From Chitinophaga pinensis (GTDB taxonomy: Bacteria; Pseudomonadota; Gammaproteobacteria; Burkholderiales; SG8-41), in assembly GCA_943329075.2 (NCBI GenBank), contig CALQCM020000016.1:1-64000 (forward strand): a stretch of 64,000 bases of DNA, given 5' to 3'. This document shows, in pieces, positions 44,630 through 53,376 of this stretch. Within the stretch, counting starts at the first letter, position 1; each line of letters opens with the position of its first letter. A model generated the notes under the pieces. The model saw only the letters and a list, made by a program, of their open reading frames with translations. It did not search any database and was not told where the DNA came from. A program made the translations under genes and the position numbers.

Positions 44630-46132
44630 TTACATGTGGTAGGCGGCTTCGCCGTGTTCGTTGAGGTCCAGACCTTCGCGTTCGGCTTCTTCCGAAACAC
44701 GCAGGCCGACGATGATGTCCGCAATCTTGAAGGCGATGAAGGCAACCACCGCAGTCCAGATGACCGTCACACCGACCGCTTTGGCCTGGATCAGCAATTG
44801 ATCCATGATCGGGTTCGAGCCGACTTTGGCCGTGACCCAGTCCGTCACCAGTCCCGGCCCGCCGAGATCCTGGTTGTTGAAAATGCCGGTCATCAGTGCG
44901 CCGAAGATACCGCCCACGGCATGCACACCGAAGACGTCGAGCGCATCGTCCGCGCCGAGCATTTTCTTCAGACCGGTGACACCCCAGAGGCAGATCAGAC
45001 CGGCGATCGAGCCGATGACGAACGCACCGGGGATGCCGACGTTACCGGCAGCCGGCGTGATCGCCACAAGTCCCGCAACCGCACCGGAAGCCGCACCCAG
45101 CATTGACGGTTTGCCTTTGAATATCCACTCGCCGAATATCCAGGTCAGCACTGCGCAGGCAGTGGCCAAGAAGGTATTCATGAAGGCGAGCGAGGCCGAA
45201 CCGTTGGCTTCGAGCGCTGAGCCGGCGTTGAAGCCGAACCAGCCGAACCACAGCATGGCCGCACCGATCATCGTCATCGTCAGGCTGTGCGGCGACATGG
45301 CTTCCTTGCCGTAGCCAATCCGCTTGCCGACCACGAAGGCGCCGACCAGACCGGCTACACCGGCGTTGATGTGCACCACGGTGCCGCCTGCGAAGTCGAG
45401 CGCACCCCACTGCCAGAGCATGCCGGCCTTGGCGTTGAGTTCATCGACGAGTTTCGGATCGGTGTAAGCATCCGGGCCCATCCAGAACCAGACCATGTGC
45501 GCGACCGGCAGGTAGCTGAAGGTGAACCAGATCACCATGAAGATCAGCACGGCGGAGAACTTCATACGCTCGACCACCGAACCCAGGATCAGGCAGCAGG
45601 TGATGGCGGCGAAGGTCGCCTGGAACGCCACGAACACGAGTTCGTACATCGGCGTGCCTTTGCTGAAGGTGGCGGCCATCGAGAACTCGCCTTTGGCGGC
45701 ATCGAAGGTGCCCTTCAGGAACAAGCGGTCAAGTCCGCCGATGATCGAGTTGCCCTCGGTGAAGGCCAGGCTGTAGCCGTAAATGCACCACAGCACGGTG
45801 ATCAGCGAGAACGTCACGAACACCTGCATGAGCACCGACAGCATGTTCTTGCTGCGCACGAGTCCGCCGTAGAACAGTGCCAGCGCAGGAACGCTCATCA
45901 GCAACACCAGTGCGGTCGAGGTCAGCATCCACGCCGTGTCGCCCTTGTTCGGCGTCGGTGCCGGCGTTGGCGTGGCCGTCGCGGCAGGTGCCGCGGCTGC
46001 CGCTGCAGCCGGCGCTGCTGCTGCAGGGGCCTCGGCCTTGGCGGCTTCGGCGGGTTTGTCCTGCGCCATCACCGGTGCTGCGCAGAAACCGAGCGCACCG
46101 ACGAGAGCAAGCAGAGTAAATAGTCGCTTCAT
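44630..46132 (-). CDS. amt: ammonium transporter Amt
   Basis: A 500-residue Amt/Mep/Rh channel with a cleavable N-terminal signal (ending VMAQ), a low-complexity Ala/Pro linker, then 11 helices. The twin pore His residues are in GGTVVHINAG and FGVHAVGGIFGAL; AFQATFAAITCCLILGSVVERMKF is the conserved pore segment. Transports ammonium across the inner membrane and is blocked by GlnK. ATG 46132 is the natural start. It follows glnK by ten bases. Confidence 0.96.
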   Translation of the reverse strand: MKRLFTLLALVGALGFCAAPVMAQDKPAEAAKAEAPAAAAPAAAAAAAPAATATPTPAPTPNKGDTAWMLTSTALVLLMSVPALALFYGGLVRSKNMLSVLMQVFVTFSLITVLWCIYGYSLAFTEGNSIIGGLDRLFLKGTFDAAKGEFSMAATFSKGTPMYELVFVAFQATFAAITCCLILGSVVERMKFSAVLIFMVIWFTFSYLPVAHMVWFWMGPDAYTDPKLVDELNAKAGMLWQWGALDFAGGTVVHINAGVAGLVGAFVVGKRIGYGKEAMSPHSLTMTMIGAAMLWFGWFGFNAGSALEANGSASLAFMNTFLATACAVLTWIFGEWIFKGKPSMLGAASGAVAGLVAITPAAGNVGIPGAFVIGSIAGLICLWGVTGLKKMLGADDALDVFGVHAVGGIFGALMTGIFNNQDLGGPGLVTDWVTAKVGSNPIMDQLLIQAKAVGVTVIWTAVVAFIAFKIADIIVGLRVSEEAEREGLDLNEHGEAAYHM

Positions 46133-46142
46133 GACATTCCCC

Positions 46143-46547
<405 letters not shown>

Positions 46548-47492
46548 TTAAAAAGTTTTTTGGACGTAGATCGTGCCGGTGCCGCTGGCGATGTCCTTGG
46601 GATATGGGCCGTTGGTCAGGCCGGTCAAACCGGTAATTACATCGCCAACACCGCCGTAACCAGCCTTGTTGTAACCGTAGGCCTTTGAGTAATACGCGCC
46701 GATGGTGAAGTCTTTCGGCAGCGCGTAGCTCGCACCCAGTTTCAGATCCTTATAGGTGTTCAGGAAGTCGTTGCTGACGCGTGCGCCACCAGCGGTCGGA
46801 TTACGCAGATCGGTGCCTTTGTATTTCTGCCAGCCCCAGTGCGCGATCAAAGTCACCGGCGTGTCCGGGATCGGATAATTGGCGCTGATATCCAGATACG
46901 AAGTACCTTTGGAATCTTTCACGCCGAAAGTGTCGCTCTTCACGCTGTAGGAATATTTTGCCGACAGCCATTTCCACGTCGGAGCCACATAGATTTCCCA
47001 GGTGTCGCCTTTGGGAATCGAAACCGCGGGCGTCAGCGCTTGAGTCGCCGGATTGATGTCGCCCGGGTACCAGTAATAAAGGGTGCCCAGGTCGAGCACG
47101 ACATCGTTCGGCAGGCTCCATTTGTAGCCGCCGTAGAAGTCTGCTTCCAGGCTACCGCCGCCGCCGTAGGTGCCCTGCACCGAGCCGGGCGGAACTGAGG
47201 ACGCGTTTTCCTTCAGCCAGCTGATGTTTGACATCCAGGTGCCGGCGTAGAAGCCCGACTCGTGTGAATAGTCAAAACCGCCTTGCGCGGCCGGTTTGCG
47301 ATTGGTCTGGGTCAGGCCACGGAATATGTATTGGCTGAAAACGCCGAAATTGCCAGTCAGCGTATGCGGGCCTTTGGCTTCTTCCGGCTTTGCTGCGGCT
47401 TCAGCAGGGGCGTCGGCTGCGAAGGCCGCGCCAGTGGTCGCAAATGCCGCAAAGACTGCGGCGGCCATCAATGACTTCTTAAGCATGATCAT
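46548..47492 (-). CDS. TorF-family putative porin (TIGR02001-like)
   Basis: A 314-residue outer-membrane protein with a signal peptide ending AFAA, then an acidic Ala-rich spacer and a 16- to 18-stranded barrel. The core begins LTGNFGVFSQYIFRGLTQTNRKPA, the signature of TorF-type porins that commonly precede glnK-amt in betaproteobacteria. Two possible ATGs, 47492 and 47486. A sigma-54-type promoter lies 45 bases upstream, so it should be induced by nitrogen limitation together with glnK and amt. Confidence 0.88.
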   Translation of the reverse strand: MIMLKKSLMAAAVFAAFATTGAAFAADAPAEAAAKPEEAKGPHTLTGNFGVFSQYIFRGLTQTNRKPAAQGGFDYSHESGFYAGTWMSNISWLKENASSVPPGSVQGTYGGGGSLEADFYGGYKWSLPNDVVLDLGTLYYWYPGDINPATQALTPAVSIPKGDTWEIYVAPTWKWLSAKYSYSVKSDTFGVKDSKGTSYLDISANYPIPDTPVTLIAHWGWQKYKGTDLRNPTAGGARVSNDFLNTYKDLKLGASYALPKDFTIGAYYSKAYGYNKAGYGGVGDVITGLTGLTNGPYPKDIASGTGTIYVQKTF

Positions 47493-47512
47493 CCTTTCAA
47501 GTGTTGGCAGTT

Positions 47513-47526
47513 CGGTAACGTTACCG
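47513..47526. promoter_or_regulatory. perfect palindrome in the torF leader
   Basis: CGGTAACGTTACCG is a perfect 14-base palindrome lying where transcription from the sigma-54-like promoter should start. It may be a regulator-binding site; the protein is unknown. Confidence 0.5.
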
Positions 47527-47536
47527 ACCAGTATTT

Positions 47537-47552
47537 AGCACGGACTGTGCCA
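47537..47552 (-). promoter_or_regulatory. sigma-54 (RpoN) promoter candidate for torF-glnK-amt
   Basis: The minus strand reads TGGCACAGTCCGTGCT, giving GG-N10-GC with the full TGGCAC -24 element and a one-base-off TTGC -12 element. This is the canonical promoter for glnK-amt type operons. Confidence 0.8.
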
Positions 47553-47733
47553 GATCGTAAATCATTGAACTTAAAAGGCTAAGATACCCCGCTGGGCAGT
47601 GGATGGATAGGCGTTGCGCACCTCAATGAGGCGTTTTTGTACCCTCCGCACCATAAGTGGGCTGGCGGGCTGTTGCCTCGTAATTAGGGTTTTTTGCGGT
47701 ATCGCATGGTAGATTTACCCGCTTAATCAAGTC

Positions 47734-47991
47734 ATGGAGCAATACCAAGTGATCAACGAGAAACTGATCGACGAAATCAGCGCCCGCATCAAAGAGGTCA
47801 TGGCGCGTACCCCGGCCGCGGATATTGAACGCAATATGCGCGCGACGCTGTCGTCATTGTTTACCCGGCTTGATCTGGTCACGCGCGAAGAATTCGACGT
47901 GCAGTCGGCGGTGCTGGTGCGCACCCGCGAGAAACTTGCGGCGCTTGAAGCGCGGCTGGCCGAGCTCGAAAAAAACGCCCGCCCGCACTAA
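47734..47991 (+). CDS. ubiK: UbiK-family ubiquinone biosynthesis accessory factor
   Basis: An 85-residue BMFP-type protein. The N-terminal amphipathic helix and the C-terminal coiled coil LVTREEFDVQSAVLVRTREKLAALEARLAELE are diagnostic. UbiK assists the UbiJ/COQ9-type complex in ubiquinone synthesis. It lies upstream of comM, as in many betaproteobacteria. Confidence 0.9.
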   Translation: MEQYQVINEKLIDEISARIKEVMARTPAADIERNMRATLSSLFTRLDLVTREEFDVQSAVLVRTREKLAALEARLAELEKNARPH

Positions 47992-48137
47992 AGCGGTTTG
48001 TCCGCCGCCTGCTGCGGCCAAATTGCCGTGGCAGCGTAGTGCCGATGGTCTAGGCGCGATGTTTGTCGTCAGTGGATGGTGCCGGCCGTTAGAGCGGCAT
48101 CACCATTCAAATCGCGTTCGCGCGCGCCGACACGATC

Positions 48138-49640
48138 ATGTCACTCGCTGTACTCTACAGCCGCGCATTGGCCGGCATGCAGGCACCGCTGGTCACGGTT
48201 GAAGCACATCTGGCCAACGGTTTGCCGGCATTCACCATCGTCGGTCTGCCTGAAGCCGAAGTCAAAGAGGCGAAGGACCGCGTGCGCGCCGCGCTGCAGA
48301 CGTCAAATTTCGAATTCCCGATGCGCCGCATCACCGTCAATCTCGCACCGGCCGATCTGCCCAAAGAAAGCGGGCGCTATGATCTGCCGATTGCGCTGGG
48401 CATATTGGCTGCGTCGGGGCAGTTGCCGACAAAAAATCTCGATCAATATGAATTCGCCGGCGAACTCGCGTTGACCGGTGAAGTGCGGCCGGTGCGCGGC
48501 ATGCTGGCACTAATCTGCGGTGCCATCCGCGACCGCCGCGCCTTTATCGTGCCGCAGGCCAATGCTGCTGAAGCGGCGTTGCCCGGCGGCGTGCGGGTGT
48601 TTCCGGCGCGCACCTTGCTCGATGTCTGCGCGCATCTTGCCGGGCGAGTGCCGCTCGAGGAATTCACCGCGGCACCGGTTGCGCTGGAGCAGGCTTATCC
48701 CGAGTGGCTCGACGTCAAAGGGCAGATGCAGGCCAAGCGCGCGCTGGAAATCGCCGCCGCCGGCGCGCACAGCCTCTTGCTGGTCGGCCCGCCGGGCTCG
48801 GGCAAAACGATGCTGGCGATGCGGTTGTCCGGCATCCTGCCGCCGATGTGCGATGCCGAGGCGCTTGAATCGGCCGCAGTGCAATCGCTCGGCAGCGCCG
48901 GCTTCGATGTTGCGAACTGGCGGCGGCGGCCATTCCGCGCGCCGCATCACACGGCATCCGGTGTTGCGCTGGTCGGCGGCGGCAGTTTGCCGCGTCCCGG
49001 AGAAATTTCGATGGCGATGCACGGCGTGCTTTTCCTCGATGAACTGCCCGAGTTCGAGCGCCACGTGCTCGAAGTGCTGCGCGAGCCGCTTGAATCCGGG
49101 CGCATCTGTGTTTCGCGCGCCGCGCGCCAGGCCGAATTTCCCGCGCGCTTTCAACTTGTCGCCGCGATGAATCCCTGCCCGTGCGGGTATTCTGGGCATT
49201 TCAGCGGGCGCTGCCGCTGCACGCCCGACCAGATCGCGCGTTATCGCGCGCGCATATCCGGTCCTTTGCTTGACCGCATCGACATGCAGATCGAAGTGCC
49301 GGCGGTGTCCCCGCAGGACCTCGCGCGCGACGCCGGCGGTGAATCCAGCGCCACGGTGCGCGCACGGGTGAGCGCCGCACGCGAGCGACAGCTGCAGCGG
49401 CAGTCCAAACCCAACTCGCAATTGGGCACGCGTGAAATCGATCTGCATTGTGCGGTCACCGATAGCGGCGCGGCATTACTCCAGCAGGCCATTGCGCGGC
49501 TCGGTCTGTCCGCGCGCGGCTATCACCGCTGTCTGAAACTTGCGCGCACCATCGCCGATCTTGCCGGCGAGTGCGCGATCGCGCCGGGAAATATCGCTGA
49601 AGCGATACAGTATCGCCGGGTGCAGCACCTCGCCGGGTGA
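48138..49640 (+). CDS. comM: ComM/YifB-type Mg-chelatase-like AAA+ ATPase
   Basis: A 500-residue protein with an N-terminal Lon-like domain (FTIVGLPEAEVKEAKDRVRAAL), a Mg-chelatase AAA+ module with Walker A LVGPPGSGKTML (about 215) and Walker B GVLFLDELPEFERHVLEVLREPLE, then a C-terminal chelatase domain. A CPCGY motif is typical of the family. ComM acts as a branch-migration helicase in natural transformation. Confidence 0.92.
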   Translation: MSLAVLYSRALAGMQAPLVTVEAHLANGLPAFTIVGLPEAEVKEAKDRVRAALQTSNFEFPMRRITVNLAPADLPKESGRYDLPIALGILAASGQLPTKNLDQYEFAGELALTGEVRPVRGMLALICGAIRDRRAFIVPQANAAEAALPGGVRVFPARTLLDVCAHLAGRVPLEEFTAAPVALEQAYPEWLDVKGQMQAKRALEIAAAGAHSLLLVGPPGSGKTMLAMRLSGILPPMCDAEALESAAVQSLGSAGFDVANWRRRPFRAPHHTASGVALVGGGSLPRPGEISMAMHGVLFLDELPEFERHVLEVLREPLESGRICVSRAARQAEFPARFQLVAAMNPCPCGYSGHFSGRCRCTPDQIARYRARISGPLLDRIDMQIEVPAVSPQDLARDAGGESSATVRARVSAARERQLQRQSKPNSQLGTREIDLHCAVTDSGAALLQQAIARLGLSARGYHRCLKLARTIADLAGECAIAPGNIAEAIQYRRVQHLAG

Positions 49641-49653
49641 GTTGGCGGTATTT

Positions 49654-50484
49654 TCAGAACGAGGGGAAAACCAGCAAATTGCCGTCGATTGAAACTGTTT
49701 TGTGTTCGAACGAACCGTGGCGCGGGAAATCGCGGATTTCGACCAGATAGGGCACTTTGCGCAGGATCGTATCGATGAGCGACTGCGTTGCGCTGCACTT
49801 GCGGCCGAGCAAGTACGTCGGGAAGGCCTCCATCGTCAGTGCAACAAATTCGAAACCTGATTCCTTCACGAAGCGATTTACCGCTTCGACCACGCCGAAG
49901 TTCCATGCGCGCGCCTGCACATGGTTGGTGTAATCGTGGCCGAGGATAAAACCATCGTCCTTGACCAGGCGCGCGTAGGTGGTCAGATCCTGATGGGCTG
50001 CCGCCTCGGTGTGCATGCCATCAACGTAGATCCAGTCCAACTGGCCGGCGGCAAAAAATATGGCCGCGTCTTCCGAATAGTCGCGATGCACTTCTACAAC
50101 ACCATGCGCGATTTCATTTTGAAAGCGCGCCCGCACGGCGTTAAATCGCGATTCCTGTCTTTCATCGGTGACGTTGTTCACGTCATTGGCATAATCGTCG
50201 CGCTCCTGATGTTCCCAGGGGTCGATCAGGTGCAGCCGCCGCGGCGCGGTGTTGGCGAGGATTTCGCTGGAAAAATCACCTTCGGCGACGCCGATCTCTG
50301 CGACTTCGCCGCCTTTGGGCAGCAAGTTCAATAGTTGCGCGCGCGGTATTTGGCAAAGCAGCATTGGAAATTGAAACGGCAGGTGATGATGCTGTGCACG
50401 ATAACCCAATTGGTTTGGACCCGCCAGACGGGCGCGGCGCAACGTGCGCAAGCGGGGCGGGTTGTGGATGGGAACCAATGACAT
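49654..50484 (-). CDS. class I SAM-dependent methyltransferase (Methyltransf_24-like)
   Basis: A 276-residue soluble protein. The glycine-rich SAM loop is VAEIGVAEGDFSSEIL and the acidic post-II segment is DWIYVDGMHTEAAAHQDLTTY, with GFILGHDY following: the Methyltransf_24 pattern. ATG 50484 gives a start MSLVPIHNP. It converges with comM and is divergent from the MFS exporter across 11 bases. Substrate unknown; small-molecule or glycan O-methylation is typical of the family. Confidence 0.8.
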   Translation of the reverse strand: MSLVPIHNPPRLRTLRRARLAGPNQLGYRAQHHHLPFQFPMLLCQIPRAQLLNLLPKGGEVAEIGVAEGDFSSEILANTAPRRLHLIDPWEHQERDDYANDVNNVTDERQESRFNAVRARFQNEIAHGVVEVHRDYSEDAAIFFAAGQLDWIYVDGMHTEAAAHQDLTTYARLVKDDGFILGHDYTNHVQARAWNFGVVEAVNRFVKESGFEFVALTMEAFPTYLLGRKCSATQSLIDTILRKVPYLVEIRDFPRHGSFEHKTVSIDGNLLVFPSF

Positions 50485-50495
50485 AATGCAGCCCC

Positions 50496-51725
50496 ATGTA
50501 CAAAACAACACCGGACGCAATGCGCGCGGGTAGCGTAAAAACATTTGCAATTTTGCTGGCCGCACTGGCCATGCTCGGGCCGTTTTCCATCGACACCTAC
50601 ATGCCGTCGTTTCCGGAAATCGGCCGCAGCTTCGGCGTCTCGACGCTCGAACTGCAATTTACGATCAGCGCGTTTCTTGCCACGTTCGCGGTGATGTCGC
50701 TGTTTCACGGCGCGATTGCCGATTCGTACGGGCGGCGTCCGGTGATCCTGGTCAATCTCGCGCTGTTCGTGGTCGCCAGCGCCGGCTGCGCGCTGGCCGC
50801 GGCATTTCACCAGCTACTGTGGTTTCGCGCGCTGCAAGGCCTCGCCGGCGGCGCCGGCATGATCGTCGGCCGCGCCATGATCCGCGACAGTTTTGCCGGC
50901 GACGATGCGCAGCGCATGATGTCGACGGTGACCATGATCTTCGGCCTCGCACCCGCGATCGCGCCCATCGTCGGCGGCTGGTTGCAGGCCGCTTTCGGCT
51001 GGCGCTCGGTGTTCGTGTTTCTCGCCATCTATCCGGCCGTGCTGCTGGTGGCCTGTTACCGGTGGTTGCCGGAAACGTTGCCGCGGCAGGAGCGTCAGCC
51101 GTTTGTTGCGCGGGTGCTGCTGGCGAACTATTGCCGGTTGCTCGGCAATCTGCGCTTTGGTTTGCTGTCGTCGGCGATCGCTTTTAACTTCTGCGCTTTT
51201 TTTCTCTACATTGCCGCAGCCCCCGTGGTCATCTACCAGTGGCTGGGCCTGAACGAAACGCAGTTTGCCTGGCTGTTCATCCCGGGCATCAGCGGCATTG
51301 TCATCGGCGCATTCATTTCGGGGCGCATTGCAGGGCGTCTGGCGCGCTGGCAAACGCTGCGTCTGGGGTACGCCGTGATGTTTGCTGCGGTCGCTTGCAA
51401 CGTGGCCTATCATGCCGCCGCCGCGCCGGCGCTGCCGTGGACCGTGTTGTGCGTGATGCTGTTTGCGATGGGTATGGCGATCGCGATGCCAACACTCACA
51501 CTACTCGCGCTCGATTTGTTCCCGCATAATCGCGGTATGGCGGCTTCATTGCAGTCGTTCCAGCACAGCATGTTCACGGCCATTGCCGCGGTGGCGATCG
51601 TGCCGCTTGTCGCCGATTCGGCGCTGGCGGTCGGCGTCACGGCAAGCGTGCTGTTGGTCTGCGGCACTGCCTGCGCGGTTCGTTTTTTGCGCGCCCCGAA
51701 AAACACGGAGATATCCGATGCATGA
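50496..51725 (+). CDS. Bcr/CflA family MFS drug-resistance exporter
   Basis: A 409-residue 12-helix MFS exporter. The opening LAALAMLGPFSIDTYMPSFPEIGRSF is diagnostic for Bcr/CflA. Motif A is GAIADSYGRRPVIL. It exports drugs or sulfonamide-like compounds. It overlaps the next gene by eight bases. Confidence 0.88.
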   Translation: MYKTTPDAMRAGSVKTFAILLAALAMLGPFSIDTYMPSFPEIGRSFGVSTLELQFTISAFLATFAVMSLFHGAIADSYGRRPVILVNLALFVVASAGCALAAAFHQLLWFRALQGLAGGAGMIVGRAMIRDSFAGDDAQRMMSTVTMIFGLAPAIAPIVGGWLQAAFGWRSVFVFLAIYPAVLLVACYRWLPETLPRQERQPFVARVLLANYCRLLGNLRFGLLSSAIAFNFCAFFLYIAAAPVVIYQWLGLNETQFAWLFIPGISGIVIGAFISGRIAGRLARWQTLRLGYAVMFAAVACNVAYHAAAAPALPWTVLCVMLFAMGMAIAMPTLTLLALDLFPHNRGMAASLQSFQHSMFTAIAAVAIVPLVADSALAVGVTASVLLVCGTACAVRFLRAPKNTEISDA

Positions 51726-52746
51726 AATCACCAGCTGGTTCGAAGAAATGCGCGCCGCTTATCTGTATCGCGCGGTCGCGCGGGCAGAGGCCGGCACGCC
51801 GCGCGAAAAACTTTTTATGGAACTCGCCGGCGAGGCCGAAGGGCAGGCCGGAATTTGGGCCGACAAAGCGCGCGCCGCCGGCGGTAGCCTGCCTGCATTC
51901 GTGCCGGACGTGCGCGCGCGCATCGTCGCCGGCCTCGTGCGCAGTCACGGGCCGCGCAAGCTGCGCACCGTGCTCGCCGCGATGAAAGTGCGCGGCATGT
52001 CGGTCTACACGGCCAACAGCACCGGTCAGGTCATTCCGCACCACCTCGACGACACCGGGCATCACAGCGGCATGTCGGGGGGTGGCAATTTGCGTGCCGC
52101 GGTGTTCGGCATCAACGACGGTTTGATTTCGAACGCCAGCCTCATTATGGGCGTGGCCGGCGCCAGCGCCGACGCAGCCACCATTTTGTTGACCGGCACC
52201 GCAGGCCTCGTCGCCGGCGCGTTTTCGATGGCAGCCGGCGAATATGTATCGATGCGTTCGCAACGCGAAATGTTCGAATACCAGATCGGGCTTGAACGCG
52301 ACGAACTCGCCGCTTATCCGGAAGAAGAGGCGCACGAACTCGCGCTCATCTACGAAGCGCGCGGCATCTCGCCGGAAGAATCGCAGCGCATGGCGCAAAC
52401 GGTGATCACCGATCCCGAGCGCGCGCTCGATGCGCTGGCACGCGAAGAACTCGGCCTCAATCCCGAGGACCTTGGTTCGCCGTGGGGCGCGGCGATATTT
52501 TCATTTCTGGCATTTGCGGCGGGCGGTGTCGTGCCATTGCTGCCGTTTGTGTTCGGCGCGGGCGGTATTGCATTGAACATTGCCATCGGCCTCACAGCGG
52601 TGGCGCTGTTTGCGGTCGGCGCGACGTTGTCATTGTTCACAGGGCGCAACGCGATGCTCAGCGGGTTGCGCATGCTGGCGATCGGTGCCGCCGCGGGTGG
52701 CGTGACCTTTATGGTCGGCCGCATGCTGGGCGTGAGCGTGGCCTAG
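51718..52746 (+). CDS. ferritin-like plus VIT1/CCC1 family iron/manganese transporter
   Basis: A 342-residue two-part protein. Residues 1-90 form a helical ferritin-like/rubrerythrin-type segment (RAAYLYRAVARAEAGTPREKLFMELAGEAEGQAGIW). The second half is a VIT1-type membrane domain with GVFGINDGLISNASLIMGVAGA-like FGINDGLISNASLIMGVAGA and AAGEYVSMRSQREMFEYQ. Similar proteins (MbfA-type) export iron. ATG 51718 overlaps the MFS stop. The N-terminal domain is short and its metal-ligand pattern incomplete, so active ferroxidase function is uncertain. Confidence 0.82.
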   Translation: MHEITSWFEEMRAAYLYRAVARAEAGTPREKLFMELAGEAEGQAGIWADKARAAGGSLPAFVPDVRARIVAGLVRSHGPRKLRTVLAAMKVRGMSVYTANSTGQVIPHHLDDTGHHSGMSGGGNLRAAVFGINDGLISNASLIMGVAGASADAATILLTGTAGLVAGAFSMAAGEYVSMRSQREMFEYQIGLERDELAAYPEEEAHELALIYEARGISPEESQRMAQTVITDPERALDALAREELGLNPEDLGSPWGAAIFSFLAFAAGGVVPLLPFVFGAGGIALNIAIGLTAVALFAVGATLSLFTGRNAMLSGLRMLAIGAAAGGVTFMVGRMLGVSVA

Positions 52747-52747
52747 A

Positions 52748-53134
52748 TCAGGTCTGTTCCCACGGCAGGCCGCGATACCGCCAGCCGCCGCTGTTGCAGC
52801 GGTGATAGTGCTCGTCGCGGTCGCCCTCGAAGCCTTCCTGCACGTTGTAGATTTTTTTGAAGCCGGCATTTTCAAGCGCTGTGCCGGCTTCAGCCGAGCG
52901 CGTGCCGCTGCGGCAGATCAGCAGCACCGGCTGCTCGACGCCGGCTTCGGCTTTGACCTGGGCGGTGAAGTGCGGATTGATTTCCCAGTCGGGCGCTTCG
53001 CTCCACGCGACGTGAATCGCGCCGACCGGATGGCCGACGAAGAGAAATTCGACTTCGCTGCGCACATCGATCAACACCGCATCGGAATGTGTTTGCAGAA
53101 ATTCGAGCGCCTGTTTCGGTTTGAGATGTTGCAT
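52748..53134 (-). CDS. rhodanese-like sulfurtransferase
   Basis: A 128-residue single-domain rhodanese. The catalytic Cys is in LLICRSGTRSAEAGTAL. The N-terminal VLIDVRSEVEFLFVGHPVGAIHVAW is typical. It ends in the conserved EGFEGDRDEHYHRCNSGGWRYRGLPW tail found in a betaproteobacterial subgroup. ATG 53134 is preferred over 53164. Confidence 0.88.
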   Translation of the reverse strand: MQHLKPKQALEFLQTHSDAVLIDVRSEVEFLFVGHPVGAIHVAWSEAPDWEINPHFTAQVKAEAGVEQPVLLICRSGTRSAEAGTALENAGFKKIYNVQEGFEGDRDEHYHRCNSGGWRYRGLPWEQT

Positions 53135-53242
53135 CGCGCGTGGTTGGGATTGGTGAGTGCGCAAGTATAACGGCTGTGCCCCGGATTTTAACTGCGGCGC
53201 TGGTTTGACAACCCCTGCTGTGACGCGTAACCTTCTAATTTA

Positions 53243-53329
53243 GCGCCGATTTCTGCAAAGCTTGCGGGCGCCGCCGGTGACTTGCGACGAGGTTCATCCG
53301 GTGGAAAATAAATGCGGCTAAGCGGCGTG
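53243..53329 (+). ncRNA. SAM-II-like riboswitch with an inserted hairpin, upstream of metH
   Basis: The core matches the metX element: GCGCCGATTT (53244-53253), GCTTGCGGGCGCC (53260-53272) and AATAAATGCGGCTAAG (53307-53322). P1 pairs GCGCC with GGCGC. Unlike the metX copy, about 32 bases are inserted between P1 and the A-rich strand; they form a CCGGTG/CATCCGG hairpin with one bulge. This is a SAM-II variant, probably binding SAM. A terminator follows. Confidence 0.75.
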
Positions 53330-53368
53330 ACCCGATCGGCACCCGCAGATCGGGTTTTTTGTTTTTTG
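53330..53368 (+). terminator. intrinsic terminator in the metH leader
   Basis: ACCCGATC (53330-53337) pairs perfectly with GATCGGGT (53348-53355), followed by TTTTT-G-TTTTTT. It ends about 10 bases before the metH ATG at 53377 and sits between the SAM-II-like element and the gene. Confidence 0.9.
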
Positions 53369-53376
53369 TGGACGAC

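Noticed and set aside
47600..47660. NtrC-binding sites upstream of the torF promoter
   Set aside because: Partial GCACC and GGTGC half-sites occur, but none forms a convincing full dyad.
53243..53376. Cobalamin (B12) or SAH riboswitch upstream of metH
   Set aside because: No B12-box or SAH consensus is visible; the sequence instead matches the SAM-II core shared with the metX leader.
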